A DNA stretch of 64,000 bases from Parvibaculum sp045863935 (lineage in GTDB: Bacteria; Pseudomonadota; Alphaproteobacteria; Parvibaculales; Parvibaculaceae): the NCBI RefSeq assembly GCF_045863935.1, contig NZ_BTVP01000003.1:73640-137639 (forward strand). Reading direction: 5' to 3'. Of the stretch, positions 24,318-33,149 are shown piece after piece. The first letter of the stretch is position 1, and each line of letters starts with the position of its first letter. The position numbers and the translations under genes were made by a program. The notes beneath the pieces were generated by a model. The model saw only the letters and a program-made list of their open reading frames with translations, made no database searches and was not told where the DNA came from.

Positions 24318-24333
24318 TTAGCACGATCTTAAC
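24318..24333. promoter_or_regulatory. CtrA box 2 between fliO and flgB
   Basis: TTAG-N7-TTAAC has one mismatch to the consensus. It lies ~112 bases before flgB and is better placed than box 1 for the flgB operon. Confidence 0.5.
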
Positions 24334-24444
24334 GCTCGGGCGCAACACTCGACCCTGCCGCCAAGGAATGCGTGGCTTCTAGTTCCGGCCGTTTGATCGC
24401 TCAGAATGAGTGTTCGGAGAGCCGGTCGCGGGGGCACGCGGGCG

Positions 24445-24873
24445 ATGGCAATCGGCGATCTTCCCATCTTCGAAATGATGAAGCAGCGGATGCAGTGGCT
24501 GACCGCGCGGCAGCAGGTGCTCGCGCAGAACGTCGCCAATGCCGACACGCCGGGCTATACGGCGCGCGACCTCAAGCAACTCGATTTCGGCACGATGATG
24601 GAGCGGAGCGGCCTTGCGCTTCGTCCCGCTGCAACGCAGGCAGGCCATATCGGCAGTCCGGTGACGGGCGGCGGACGGAGCTTTCACACCGGCCAGGCGA
24701 CGGGCGGGGAAGTCATCAAGCAGCCCGATTTCGAGACCTCGCCCACGGGCAATTCCGTGGTGCTGGAAGACCAGATGATCAAGGTCGCGCAGAACCAGAT
24801 GGATTACCAGACGGTGACCGGCCTTTATTCGAAGAGCCTCGAGCTCATCAAGATCGCACTCGGCCGTAGCTGA
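24445..24873 (+). CDS. flgB: Flagellar basal-body rod protein FlgB
   Basis: FlgB is the first rod subunit above the MS ring and export gate. The N-terminus (AIGDLPIFEMMKQRMQWLTA, RQQVLAQNVANADTPGYTAR) is the conserved rod-protein signature, and the C-terminal helix (IKVAQNQMDYQTVTGLYSKS) pairs with it. The ATG at 24445 gives 142 residues and the standard FlgB start; an upstream start at 24406 would add 13 residues unlike the family. It heads flgB-flgC-fliE-fliQ-fliR-flhB. Confidence 0.93.
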   Translation: MAIGDLPIFEMMKQRMQWLTARQQVLAQNVANADTPGYTARDLKQLDFGTMMERSGLALRPAATQAGHIGSPVTGGGRSFHTGQATGGEVIKQPDFETSPTGNSVVLEDQMIKVAQNQMDYQTVTGLYSKSLELIKIALGRS

Positions 24874-24899
24874 GACGGACTGAAAGGGAGAGACGCAAC

Positions 24900-25319
24900 A
24901 TGAGCGCCATGGACCTGATCAAATCGATGATGGTGGCGGCCTCCGGGCTCAAGGCCCAGAGCGGGCGCATGCGCGTCATCGCCGAAAACATCGCGAATGC
25001 GGATTCGACCGCGCGCGTTCCGGGCGGCGATCCCTACCAGCGCAAGATCGTGACTTTCGAGGACAAGCTCAACCGGGAGATCGGCGCGCATACCGTGACG
25101 CTCGGCCGGCCGGTGCGCGACAATGCCGAATTCGGCCTCAAATACATGCCGGGTCATCCGGGCGCCGACGAGAACGGCTACGTCAAGACGCCGAACGTCA
25201 ACGGCATGATCGAGGCCATGGACATGCGCGAGGCGCAGCGCAGCTACGAGGCCAACCTCAATCTCATCCAGGCATCCCGCCGCATGATCTCGCAGACGAT
25301 CGACATTCTGCGCAAGTGA
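24900..25319 (+). CDS. flgC: Flagellar basal-body rod protein FlgC
   Basis: FlgC is a proximal rod protein. It has the N-terminal signature (IKSMMVAASGLKAQSGRMRV, IAENIANADSTARVPGGDPY), the FlgC-specific segment YQRKIVTFEDKLN, a central VKTPNVNGMIEAMDMREAQR, and the C-terminal helix SYEANLNLIQASRRMISQTI. Its 139 residues are normal. It lies 26 bases after flgB with an AAGGGAGA ribosome site. Confidence 0.95.
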   Translation: MSAMDLIKSMMVAASGLKAQSGRMRVIAENIANADSTARVPGGDPYQRKIVTFEDKLNREIGAHTVTLGRPVRDNAEFGLKYMPGHPGADENGYVKTPNVNGMIEAMDMREAQRSYEANLNLIQASRRMISQTIDILRK

Positions 25320-25347
25320 CGGCTGAAGCGAGGGGAGCTCGAGCGAC

Positions 25348-25671
25348 ATGACGACCATTCCGGCATCGACAGTGCTCAACGCCTATGCCCGCGCCGCGGG
25401 GATGGGCTCCGGCAACCAGACGCCGCAGGCCGGCGCCGCAAAGGATGCAGCCGGCGGCTTCGGCGACATGCTGAAGCAGGCGATCAACGAAAGCGTCGAG
25501 ACGTCCAAGGGTGGCGAACAGAAGATGGCGGCCGTTACGGGCGGCACCAGCGGCAACATCGTCGACGTGGTGACGGCGGTGGCCGAGGCCGAGACGACGC
25601 TGCAAACGGTTGTGACCGTGCGAGACAAGGTCATCACGGCTTATCAGGAAATCATGCGCATGCCGATCTGA
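25348..25671 (+). CDS. fliE: Flagellar hook-basal body complex protein FliE
   Basis: FliE connects the MS ring and export gate to the rod. The 107-residue protein has a variable N-terminus and the conserved C-terminal half: GDMLKQAINESVETSKGGEQ, then IVDVVTAVAEAETTLQTVVT and RDKVITAYQEIMRMPI, the FliE ending. It sits between flgC and fliQ, as in many alphaproteobacteria. Confidence 0.94.
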   Translation: MTTIPASTVLNAYARAAGMGSGNQTPQAGAAKDAAGGFGDMLKQAINESVETSKGGEQKMAAVTGGTSGNIVDVVTAVAEAETTLQTVVTVRDKVITAYQEIMRMPI

Positions 25672-25698
25672 CGGCAGCGACGGGGGCAAATAACAAAA

Positions 25699-25962
25699 AT
25701 GACGGGACCTGAAATTCTCGACCTCGCGCGGCAGGCGATTTATGTGCAGCTCGAGGTTTCGGCGCCGATGATGGTGGTCGCGCTTGTTGTGGGCCTTGCG
25801 ATCGCGCTTTTGCAGGCGCTGACGCAGGTTCAGGAAATGACCCTCGTCTTCGTGCCGAAGATCGTGGCGATCTTTCTGACGCTGCTGATTGCACTACCCT
25901 TCATGGCGCAATCGCTGAGCGGCTTCATGAACCTCGTCGCGCAGAAGATCGTGACCGGTTAG
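25699..25962 (+). CDS. fliQ: Flagellar type III export protein FliQ
   Basis: FliQ is a two-helix export gate subunit (four copies per gate). The 87-residue protein shows EILDLARQAIYVQLEVSAPM, the first helix MMVVALVVGLAIALLQALTQ, the conserved QVQEMTLVFVPKIVAIFL, and a second helix to the C-terminus. Spacing is 27 bases from fliE and 18 bases to fliR. Confidence 0.95.
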   Translation: MTGPEILDLARQAIYVQLEVSAPMMVVALVVGLAIALLQALTQVQEMTLVFVPKIVAIFLTLLIALPFMAQSLSGFMNLVAQKIVTG

Positions 25963-25980
25963 CAGCGGACGCCGCATTCC

Positions 25981-26742
25981 ATGATCACGGTCGACTTCCT
26001 GCCGCAAACGGCTTTCACCTTCATGCTGATCTTCTCGCGGCTCGCGGCGATGATCATGCTGCTGCCGGCGCTCGGCGAGACGAGCATTCCCGCGCAGGCG
26101 CGGCTGGTGCTGGCGCTGCTTCTGTCGATGGTGATGATGCCGCTTGTCGCCGCGTCCTACGGGCCGATACCGGGCACGGTTCCGGCGCTCGCCTTCATCG
26201 TCATTACGGAAATTGCCATCGGCCTCTTCATCGGCGGCGCGGCGCGGATCATCATGAGCGCGCTTCATGTCGCGGGTAACATCATCGCCCTGCAGATGAG
26301 CCTTGCCTTCGCGCAGAACGTCGACCCGACGCAGGGGCAGCAGGGCGTCCTCATCGCCAACTTCCTGTCGTTGCTCGCCGTGACGCTCATTTTCGCGACC
26401 AATCTCGACCACCTGATGATTGCCGCCATGCGCGACAGCTACGAACTTTTCGTGCCCGGACAGGCCATTCCCGTCGGCGATTTTTCGCAGATGGCGGTGA
26501 AGCTCGTCTCGAGCGCCTTCCGGATCGGGTTGCAGCTCGCGGCGCCCTTCCTCGTTTTCGGTCTCATTTTCTATGTCGGTATCGGCATTCTTTCGAGGCT
26601 GATGCCCCAGATCCAGATTTTCTTCATCGCGATGCCGGCCAACATCATGCTCGGCTTCTTCCTGCTGCTTTTCCTGCTCGGCGCCATGATGACGTGGTTC
26701 CTGCAGGGCTTCGAGCAGTCCGTTTCCATGTTCGCCGGTTAG
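25981..26742 (+). CDS. fliR: Flagellar type III export protein FliR
   Basis: FliR is the single-copy export gate subunit. The 253-residue protein has about six membrane helices (FTFMLIFSRLAAMIMLLPAL, LVLALLLSMVMMPLVAASYG, IVITEIAIGLFIGGAARIIM, LQLAAPFLVFGLIFYVGIGI, IMLGFFLLLFLLGAMMTWFL) and the conserved MPQIQIFFIAMPANIMLGF. It lies directly between fliQ and flhB. Confidence 0.95.
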   Translation: MITVDFLPQTAFTFMLIFSRLAAMIMLLPALGETSIPAQARLVLALLLSMVMMPLVAASYGPIPGTVPALAFIVITEIAIGLFIGGAARIIMSALHVAGNIIALQMSLAFAQNVDPTQGQQGVLIANFLSLLAVTLIFATNLDHLMIAAMRDSYELFVPGQAIPVGDFSQMAVKLVSSAFRIGLQLAAPFLVFGLIFYVGIGILSRLMPQIQIFFIAMPANIMLGFFLLLFLLGAMMTWFLQGFEQSVSMFAG

Positions 26743-26757
26743 CGGGGAGAGCGCGCC

Positions 26758-27837
26758 GTGTCGGACCAGGACGATTCAGAAAAAACAGAAGAACCAACAC
26801 AACGAAAACTGGACGAAGCCCAGAAGAAGGGCGACGTCGTCAAGAGCCAGGAGATCAGCACCTGGTTCGTGATGATGGGCGGGGCCGTCGCCATTGCGCT
26901 TCTTGCCCCCGCGACCGCGAGTTCGCTCGCGGGCTCCCTCAAGGTCTTTCTCGCGCAGCCCGATGCCATTCCGATGGATGCCGAGCACCTGAGACGCATA
27001 TGGCTCTCGGTCGGGCAGGACGCCTTCGGCGCGGTGATTGCACCGCTTGCCATTCTCGTCGGTGCGGCGCTTTTCGGACATCTCATTCAGAACGCACCGG
27101 TCTTTACGGCCGAGAACATGAAGCCGAAGCTCTCCAAGATTTCACCGAAGGAGGGACTGAAGCGTCTCTTCGGGCCGAAGAGCCTCATGAACCTTGCGAA
27201 GGGCATCGTGAAGCTCTGCGTGGTGGGCACGGTCTCGTTCCTGATCGTCTGGCCGGAGCGCGACCGGCTTGCGCTGATGATGACCTGGGATATCGCGCAG
27301 CTCCTGCCGCTCGTTCAAGCCATGGCCCTCAAGATGTTTGCGGGCGTGATCGCGGTCATGACCATCGTTGCGGCGCTCGACTACCTGTTCGAGCGGATGC
27401 AATGGATGAAGAAGCAGCGCATGTCCATCCAGGAAGTGAAGGACGAGTACAAACAGATGGAAGGCGATCCCACGGTGAAGGCGAAACTGCGCCAGATCCG
27501 GGTGGAGCGCGGCCGCAAGCGCATGATGGCCGCCGTGCCGACCGCCACCGTCATCATCACCAACCCGACCCACTATGCCGTGGCCCTCAAATACGAGCAG
27601 GGCATGGGCGCGCCGGTCGTGGTGGCCAAGGGCGTCGACGCTGTTGCCTTCAGAATCCGCGAAGTTGGCCAGGAACATGACATTCCGATCATCGAAAATC
27701 CGCCGCTCGCCCGCGCGCTCCACGCGACCGTGCAGATCGACGAGGAGATCAAACCCGAGCACTACAAGGCGGTCGCGGAGGTTATTGGCTATGTCATGCG
27801 TCTTAAGGCTAAGATGAGCCGAAGCGGCCGGAGATGA
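26758..27837 (+). CDS. flhB: Flagellar export specificity switch FlhB
   Basis: FlhB is the export gate protein that switches substrate class after autocleavage. It starts with GTG and reads SDQDDSEKTEEPTQRKLDEA, the FlhB/YscU opening (EKTEEPTxRKLxEA). Four membrane helices follow, then the cytoplasmic domain with the autocleavage motif NPTH in VIITNPTHYAVAL (near residue 265), conserved EYKQMEGDPTVKAKLRQIRV, and DIPIIENPPLARALH. Its 359 residues match the family. It ends the flgB-flhB operon, 76 bases before cckA. Confidence 0.96.
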   Translation: MSDQDDSEKTEEPTQRKLDEAQKKGDVVKSQEISTWFVMMGGAVAIALLAPATASSLAGSLKVFLAQPDAIPMDAEHLRRIWLSVGQDAFGAVIAPLAILVGAALFGHLIQNAPVFTAENMKPKLSKISPKEGLKRLFGPKSLMNLAKGIVKLCVVGTVSFLIVWPERDRLALMMTWDIAQLLPLVQAMALKMFAGVIAVMTIVAALDYLFERMQWMKKQRMSIQEVKDEYKQMEGDPTVKAKLRQIRVERGRKRMMAAVPTATVIITNPTHYAVALKYEQGMGAPVVVAKGVDAVAFRIREVGQEHDIPIIENPPLARALHATVQIDEEIKPEHYKAVAEVIGYVMRLKAKMSRSGRR

Positions 27838-27913
27838 TTCGGCCGGGGTGAGGTGATGTGCGCCGGCGCGGAGTTCCCGCATGCCGGAGGGGCGGGCACA
27901 GCAGGAGTAGGAC

Positions 27914-30433
27914 ATGGCCGAGACGCCGGCCGATCTTGCCGATAGCGGCGCGGACGGCATGGATGCCGCCGCAGCGCGCGAGGATGCGCAATGGTCGCTG
28001 CCTGCGCGGCGCTGGGTCGTCATCGGAGCGCTTGCGCTCGGTTTCGTGCTGGCTCTCCTCGATACGCTGGGCGTGCAGGCCTTCGGCATGCCGGGGGCGC
28101 TTACGGCGCTCGGTCTTGTCGCCATTGCCGCCGCCGTTCTCTACGGTCTTTCCGGCACCAGTTCCGAGACGCTCAGCCGTGCGCCGCTTGCGGCGGCGGA
28201 CGCTCTGACGGCGCTGCCCGATCCCTGCTATGTGACCGACAGGCGCGGCGCGGTGCTTTTCGCCAACGAGGCCTACCGCTCGCTCTCGGGCGGCTTCGAC
28301 GGCGGCAGGACCGTTCCGGTCGAACGGTTGCTCTCGGGCCGGGGCGAGGGGGCGGAGGCCTCCTTCCGGCTTGCGCAGGCGGCACGGACGGGATTTGCCG
28401 CTGAAGAAGACGTCCGCATCGGGCCGCCCAACGCGCAGCGCACCTATCGTGCGGTGGTTCGCCCACTCAGCGGGGCCTCGGGCGGCGCGGTCTGGCTGCT
28501 TCGCGACATGACGAGCGAGCGCGAGCGGGTCGAGATCGCCGAACGCACGCATTTGCGGTCTCTGTCCTATATCGAGCATGCGCCGTTCGGTTTCTTCGCG
28601 GCCAACGAGGACGGCGTCCTCATCTTCATGAATTCCCGGCTTGCCTCCTGGCTCGGCGTGGTTCCGGAAAGGCTGACCGAACGGAAAACGAAACTCTCCG
28701 AACTTGCGCTTGGCGAGGTTCCGGCGCTGGCGGATGGCTCTGTTGGCGACGATGAGACGATGCCACCGCTCGACGTCGACCTGAAAGGCGCCGACGGCAA
28801 GGCAATTCCAGTTCGCATCCTGCGTTCACGCGTACCGTCGACCGGCAAGCGGCCGCCGCGTGTCTTCGCGCTGGTGCTGACCCGGACAACGGGCGACAAG
28901 GCGGAGGAGACAGCGCGGGACGCGGAAATGCGCTTCGCCCGTTTCTTCAACAATGCGCCGATCGGTATTGCGACCATCGATGGCGAAGGCCGGATCGACA
29001 ACGCGAACCGTTCCTTCGTCGCCTATGTGGGGGATGGCGTGGAGCGGGGGACGCAATTGACCTCGCTCCTCCTCGAGGAAGACCGCCCGGCGGTCGACGA
29101 GGCGGTCGCGAATGCGCGTGGGGGGCAATTCTCGGCAGCGCCCATAGATGTGCGGCTTGCGCGCAGCCCGGATCGCGTCGGTCAGCTTTACGCCTCGCGC
29201 GTGGACACGGGCGCGGGGGCGGGCATCGTGGTCTACATGATCGATGCGACGGAGCAGAAGTCGCTGGAGCTGCAATTCGCGCAGTCGCAGAAGATGCAGG
29301 CGGTGGGCCAGCTCGCGGGCGGCGTGGCGCATGACTTCAACAATCTTCTCACCGCGATCATCGGTTTCTGCGACCTGTTGCTCGCGCGGCACCAGGCGGG
29401 CGATCCTTCCTTCGCCGACGTCGTGCAGATCAAGCAGAACGCAAACCGCGCTGCCAATCTGACGCGGCAGCTCCTCGCTTTTTCGCGGCGGCAGACGCTG
29501 CGGCCCAAGGTTCTTTCGCTGACCGACGCTCTGGCGGAGCTGCAGAACCTGCTCGCACGGCTCCTGACCGAGAAGGTCGAACTCAAGATCGTTCACGGGC
29601 GAGAGCTTGGCCTCGTGAAGGTCGACCAGAACCAGCTCGAGCAGGTGATCATCAATCTCGCCGTCAATGCGCGCGATGCGATGCCGGATGGCGGGCGGCT
29701 CACCATCCGCACGGCCAACGTATCGGAGGCGGACAGCCGGGCGCTCGATCACCCGCTGATGCCGCATGGCGAATATGTGCTGATCGAGGTGGGCGATACG
29801 GGCACCGGCATTCCGAAGGAAAATCTCGGGAAAATCTTCGAGCCCTTCTTCACGACGAAGGATCCCTCCAAGGGGACGGGGCTCGGCCTTTCCACCGTCT
29901 ACGGCATCATCAAGCAGACCGGCGGCTTCATCTTCCCCTATTCGACGATAGGGAAGGGGACGACCTTCCGCATCTATCTGCCGCGTTACATCGAGACCGC
30001 GGCCGACAAGGCGGCGGAAGCGGCGACCGTGGCTGCGGTGCCGGAAGCGACGGACCTCACCGGCAAGGGCACTATTCTCCTGGTCGAGGACGAGGACGCC
30101 GTGCGCACCTTCGCCGCGCGGGCGCTCGGCACCCGTGGATACGAGGTGTTGCAGGCCGAAAGCGGCGAGGTGGCGCTCGATGTCGTGCGCGGGCACGAAG
30201 GCCGCATCGATCTCGTCGTCTCGGACGTCGTCATGCCCAACATGGACGGGCCGACCATGGCGAAGGAGCTGAAAGGCCTGCTGCCGGGCATCCCGATCAT
30301 CTTCGTCTCGGGCTATGCCGAAGACGCCTTTGCGAAGAATCTCGATCCCGATCAGGAGTTCCATTTCCTGCCGAAGCCCTTCTCCCTGAAGCAGCTTGCC
30401 GCCGCCGTGAAGGAAGTCATGGACGCCAAGTGA
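27914..30433 (+). CDS. cckA: Hybrid histidine kinase CckA (cell-cycle phosphorelay)
   Basis: CckA autophosphorylates and, through ChpT, controls CtrA and CpdR. The 839-residue protein has two membrane helices (~33-80), PAS regions (including LTALPDPCYVTDRRGAVLFA, and RFFNNAPIGIATIDGEGRID), then the kinase core: the H box GGVAHDFNNLLTAIIGFCDL with phospho-accepting His473, the N box VNLAVNARDAMPDGG, the G boxes GDTGTGIP and GTGLGLSTVYGI, and a C-terminal receiver (ILLVEDEDAV, phospho-Asp771 in VVSDVVMPNMDG, Lys in FLPKPFS). GGVAHDFNNLLTAIIG is the CckA signature. An AGGAG site precedes the start. Linkage to flagellar genes with CtrA boxes is noteworthy. Confidence 0.92.
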   Translation: MAETPADLADSGADGMDAAAAREDAQWSLPARRWVVIGALALGFVLALLDTLGVQAFGMPGALTALGLVAIAAAVLYGLSGTSSETLSRAPLAAADALTALPDPCYVTDRRGAVLFANEAYRSLSGGFDGGRTVPVERLLSGRGEGAEASFRLAQAARTGFAAEEDVRIGPPNAQRTYRAVVRPLSGASGGAVWLLRDMTSERERVEIAERTHLRSLSYIEHAPFGFFAANEDGVLIFMNSRLASWLGVVPERLTERKTKLSELALGEVPALADGSVGDDETMPPLDVDLKGADGKAIPVRILRSRVPSTGKRPPRVFALVLTRTTGDKAEETARDAEMRFARFFNNAPIGIATIDGEGRIDNANRSFVAYVGDGVERGTQLTSLLLEEDRPAVDEAVANARGGQFSAAPIDVRLARSPDRVGQLYASRVDTGAGAGIVVYMIDATEQKSLELQFAQSQKMQAVGQLAGGVAHDFNNLLTAIIGFCDLLLARHQAGDPSFADVVQIKQNANRAANLTRQLLAFSRRQTLRPKVLSLTDALAELQNLLARLLTEKVELKIVHGRELGLVKVDQNQLEQVIINLAVNARDAMPDGGRLTIRTANVSEADSRALDHPLMPHGEYVLIEVGDTGTGIPKENLGKIFEPFFTTKDPSKGTGLGLSTVYGIIKQTGGFIFPYSTIGKGTTFRIYLPRYIETAADKAAEAATVAAVPEATDLTGKGTILLVEDEDAVRTFAARALGTRGYEVLQAESGEVALDVVRGHEGRIDLVVSDVVMPNMDGPTMAKELKGLLPGIPIIFVSGYAEDAFAKNLDPDQEFHFLPKPFSLKQLAAAVKEVMDAK

Positions 30434-30481
30434 GCGGCGGGCAGGCGCCTCGTTCCCCGGAGCGCTGTGCGGCATTGCCGC

Positions 30482-30504
30482 GCATGGCATGAAAGCTGCC
30501 ATGC
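30482..30504. repeat. Inverted repeat between cckA and the desaturase gene
   Basis: GCATGGCA / TGCCATGC arms with a 7-base spacer and no T run. It may be a weak terminator for cckA or an operator for the next gene. Confidence 0.35.
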
Positions 30505-30574
30505 AATACTGGTTTCACCCGGGTGGCGGGTGTATTTTGTGCCGGTATGACACGCTGAAGCGGGGGCCCGAACG

Positions 30575-31633
30575 ATGTCCGTCGACCATCTGAGCGATCT
30601 GAGCCCTGAGAGCTCGCGGCCCGCGCGCACGAGCGCGGAGAACCATCGCGCGGCGCTTGCCATCGCGCGGCGGCATATGGGGCATGTCGCCTGGCCGACC
30701 GTTTTCGTCTCGCTCGGCTCGCTGGCGGGGCTTGCCGTCTCCAGCGCGGCGGCGCTCACCGGGCTCTGGCCCATGTGGGCCGCCATGTTCGTCAACGGCT
30801 ATCTCCTGTTGATGCAGTTCATGGCCGTGCATGACGGCATCCATGATGGGATTTGCGGCGACGACAAGCGCTTCAAATGGCTGAACGACCTGCTCGCCTG
30901 GGTCGGCGGCATCCTGACGCTCATTCCCTATCGCGGTTACGATGTGATGCATCTCGCGCATCACCGCTATACCAACGATTTCGAACGCGATCCCGACACG
31001 TGGTGCGCGGGGCGCAACCCGCTTTTGCTGGTCCTGCGCTTCTTCACGCAGACGCCTCACTATGTCTACATGATGACGCGGATGGGGATGTGGAAGGACA
31101 AGGCGCTCCGGCGGCCCTATCTCATTGCGGGCGCGCATCACTTCGCGGCCTGGAGCCTGCTCGCCGTCGGTTTCGTCTATGGGTTCGGCGTCGAGATGGC
31201 GATGCTCTGGATCGTGCCGACCTTTCTCAACGTCGCGCTGATCGGGCTCATCTTCAATTACTTGCCGCACCGGCCGCACCTCTCGCAGGAGCGCTACACG
31301 GATTCCGGCGTCTTCCTGCTGCCGCGCGCCATCCACCGGCTGGTGACGGTGCTCGACATGTACCAGACCTATCACCTGATCCATCACCTCTTCCCGCGCA
31401 TCCCGTTCCACCGGATCGGCCTTGCCTTCCACGAGATGCGGCCGATCCTCGAGGCGGAAGGGGCGACGATCCACGACTGGACGCATGCCTGGGACCGGAA
31501 GCCCGCGCGGGGAACCGCTGTGCCCGTTTCCGGCGTTGCGCCGGGCGCCCGGACGGCGAGGGCGGGGGGAACCGTAGTAACGCACGGTGCGCAGGCTGCT
31601 GCGGAAGCGGAACGTCACACGAACATGAACTGA
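30575..31633 (+). CDS. Membrane fatty acid desaturase / hydroxylase family protein
   Basis: A 352-residue integral membrane di-iron enzyme. Histidine boxes are visible: HDGIH (86-90), HLAHH (126-130), HLIHH (267-271), plus LPHRPH near 230, on a backbone with about four membrane helices. The fold is shared by acyl-lipid desaturases, beta-carotene hydroxylases and alkane hydroxylase-like proteins; the HLAHHRYTND box is desaturase-like, so membrane-lipid or carotenoid modification is most likely, with the substrate unknown. The C-terminal ~45 residues are low-complexity. It seems to be a single gene between cckA and recA. Confidence 0.78.
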   Translation: MSVDHLSDLSPESSRPARTSAENHRAALAIARRHMGHVAWPTVFVSLGSLAGLAVSSAAALTGLWPMWAAMFVNGYLLLMQFMAVHDGIHDGICGDDKRFKWLNDLLAWVGGILTLIPYRGYDVMHLAHHRYTNDFERDPDTWCAGRNPLLLVLRFFTQTPHYVYMMTRMGMWKDKALRRPYLIAGAHHFAAWSLLAVGFVYGFGVEMAMLWIVPTFLNVALIGLIFNYLPHRPHLSQERYTDSGVFLLPRAIHRLVTVLDMYQTYHLIHHLFPRIPFHRIGLAFHEMRPILEAEGATIHDWTHAWDRKPARGTAVPVSGVAPGARTARAGGTVVTHGAQAAAEAERHTNMN

Positions 31634-31640
31634 ATTTCCC

Positions 31641-31684
31641 TTTGTTCTCAAAGACTTGAATTTTCCGTTGCCAATGAGAACAAA
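31641..31684. repeat. Nine-base inverted repeat in the recA upstream region
   Basis: TTTGTTCTC at 31641-31649 and GAGAACAAA at 31676-31684 are perfect complements, 26 bases apart. Both arms carry GTTC/GAAC, the half-site of alphaproteobacterial LexA. Confidence 0.55.
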
Positions 31685-31692
31685 ATAAGTAC
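31678..31692 (+). promoter_or_regulatory. LexA-like operator (SOS box) of recA
   Basis: GAAC-N7-GTAC has one mismatch to the alphaproteobacterial LexA consensus GAAC-N7-GAAC. It lies between a possible -35 (TTGCCA at 31669) and -10 (TACATT at 31691), the usual place for repression of recA. Confidence 0.5.
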
Positions 31693-31759
31693 ATTAACCG
31701 TCATAGACGAACGGCGCGTTGCGCGACTCGGCGAGCAATGGAATAAGGGGAAATCGGTC

Positions 31760-32860
31760 ATGTCCAAGAATGTAGTGAGCCTCGTGAAAGACGATTCCGA
31801 CAAGAAGAAGGCGCTGGACGCCGCGCTCAGCCAGATCGAGCGCTCGTTCGGCAAGGGCTCCATCATGCGGCTCGGCAAGAACGAGCAGGTGGTGGAGATT
31901 GAATCGATTTCCACCGGCTCGCTCGGGCTCGATATCGCGCTCGGCATTGGCGGTCTGCCCCGCGGCCGCGTCATCGAGATCTACGGGCCGGAATCGTCGG
32001 GCAAGACGACGCTCGCGCTCCAGACCATCGCCGAAGCGCAGAAGGGTGGCGGCGTCTGTGCTTTCATTGATGCGGAGCATGCGCTCGACCCCGTCTATGC
32101 CCGCAAGCTCGGCGTGCAGCTCGACGATCTCCTGATCTCGCAGCCCGACACGGGCGAGCAGGCGCTCGAAATCGCCGACACGCTGGTGCGGTCCGGTGCC
32201 GTGGATATTCTCGTCGTCGACTCGGTGGCGGCGCTGACGCCCAAGGCCGAACTCGAAGGCGAAATGGGCGATAGCCTGCCGGGCCTTCAGGCGCGGCTCA
32301 TGAGCCAGGCGCTTCGCAAGCTTACCGGTTCGATTTCCAAGTCGAACACGATGGTCATCTTCATCAACCAGATCCGCATGAAGATCGGCGTGATGTTCGG
32401 CAGCCCGGAGACGACGACGGGCGGCAATGCGCTGAAGTTTTACGCTTCCGTCCGCCTCGACATCCGTCGCATCGGCGCGATCAAGGAGCGCGAGGAAGTG
32501 GTCGGCAACCAGACCCGCGTGAAGGTCGTCAAGAACAAGGTTGCGCCGCCCTTCAAGCAGGTCGAATTCGACATCATGTATGGCGAAGGCATCTCGAAAA
32601 CGGGCGAACTGGTCGATCTGGGCGTCAAGGCGGGCATCGTCGAGAAGTCCGGCTCCTGGTTCTCCTATAACAGCCAGCGCGTGGGGCAAGGCCGCGAGAA
32701 CGCCAAACAGTTCCTCAAGGACAATCCCGATATTGCCGCCGAGATCGAGCAGGCGATCCGCCAGAATGCGGGTCTCATCGCCGAGAAGATCATGGAAATG
32801 CCGGCCGGCGCCGAGAGCGACGATGACGGCGATGCGGATGACATGGAGGCGAGCGCCTGA
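31760..32860 (+). CDS. recA: Recombinase RecA
   Basis: RecA is the ATP-dependent strand-exchange protein and SOS coprotease. The 366-residue protein starts SKNVVSLVKDDSDKKKALDA; it has ERSFGKGSIMRLG, the Walker A motif GPESSGKTT (near 74), Walker B LVVDSVAAL, the L1/L2 loop region (GLQARLMSQALRKLTGSIS, MFGSPETTTGGNALKFYASV), and an acidic C-terminal tail (ESDDDGDADDMEASA). It is a single gene with a LexA-like operator upstream and a strong terminator downstream. Confidence 0.99.
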   Translation: MSKNVVSLVKDDSDKKKALDAALSQIERSFGKGSIMRLGKNEQVVEIESISTGSLGLDIALGIGGLPRGRVIEIYGPESSGKTTLALQTIAEAQKGGGVCAFIDAEHALDPVYARKLGVQLDDLLISQPDTGEQALEIADTLVRSGAVDILVVDSVAALTPKAELEGEMGDSLPGLQARLMSQALRKLTGSISKSNTMVIFINQIRMKIGVMFGSPETTTGGNALKFYASVRLDIRRIGAIKEREEVVGNQTRVKVVKNKVAPPFKQVEFDIMYGEGISKTGELVDLGVKAGIVEKSGSWFSYNSQRVGQGRENAKQFLKDNPDIAAEIEQAIRQNAGLIAEKIMEMPAGAESDDDGDADDMEASA

Positions 32861-32932
32861 CAGGCGCCGCCGGGCGGGCGAGACTGCCCTTTGACGGATT
32901 TCTCTGCTTCGGTTCGTTTGGCCGGGCATAAG

Positions 32933-32967
32933 AACGGCGCCGGGTACCCTCCGGCGCCGTTTTCCTT
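32933..32967 (+). terminator. Terminator after recA
   Basis: AACGGCGCCGG / CCGGCGCCGTT arms with a 7-base loop, then TTCCTTT, ~70 bases after the recA stop. The rest of 32861-33149 shows nothing recognisable. Confidence 0.85.
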
Positions 32968-33149
32968 TGGAACACGCCTTTTCGCCGCAGCCCGTTTCCA
33001 TGCCCTTTTCCAGGGCCCATTCTGGACAGCCGGGAGGGCGACAGGTAAAAGCTGGCACCTGTATTTGTTAATGGAACCGGGCGGATAGGGGCGCGAGGCG
33101 CCCGCCAGAATGTCCTCCCGAGGGTTCCAAGAGCGGAAGCGCAAGCGAG

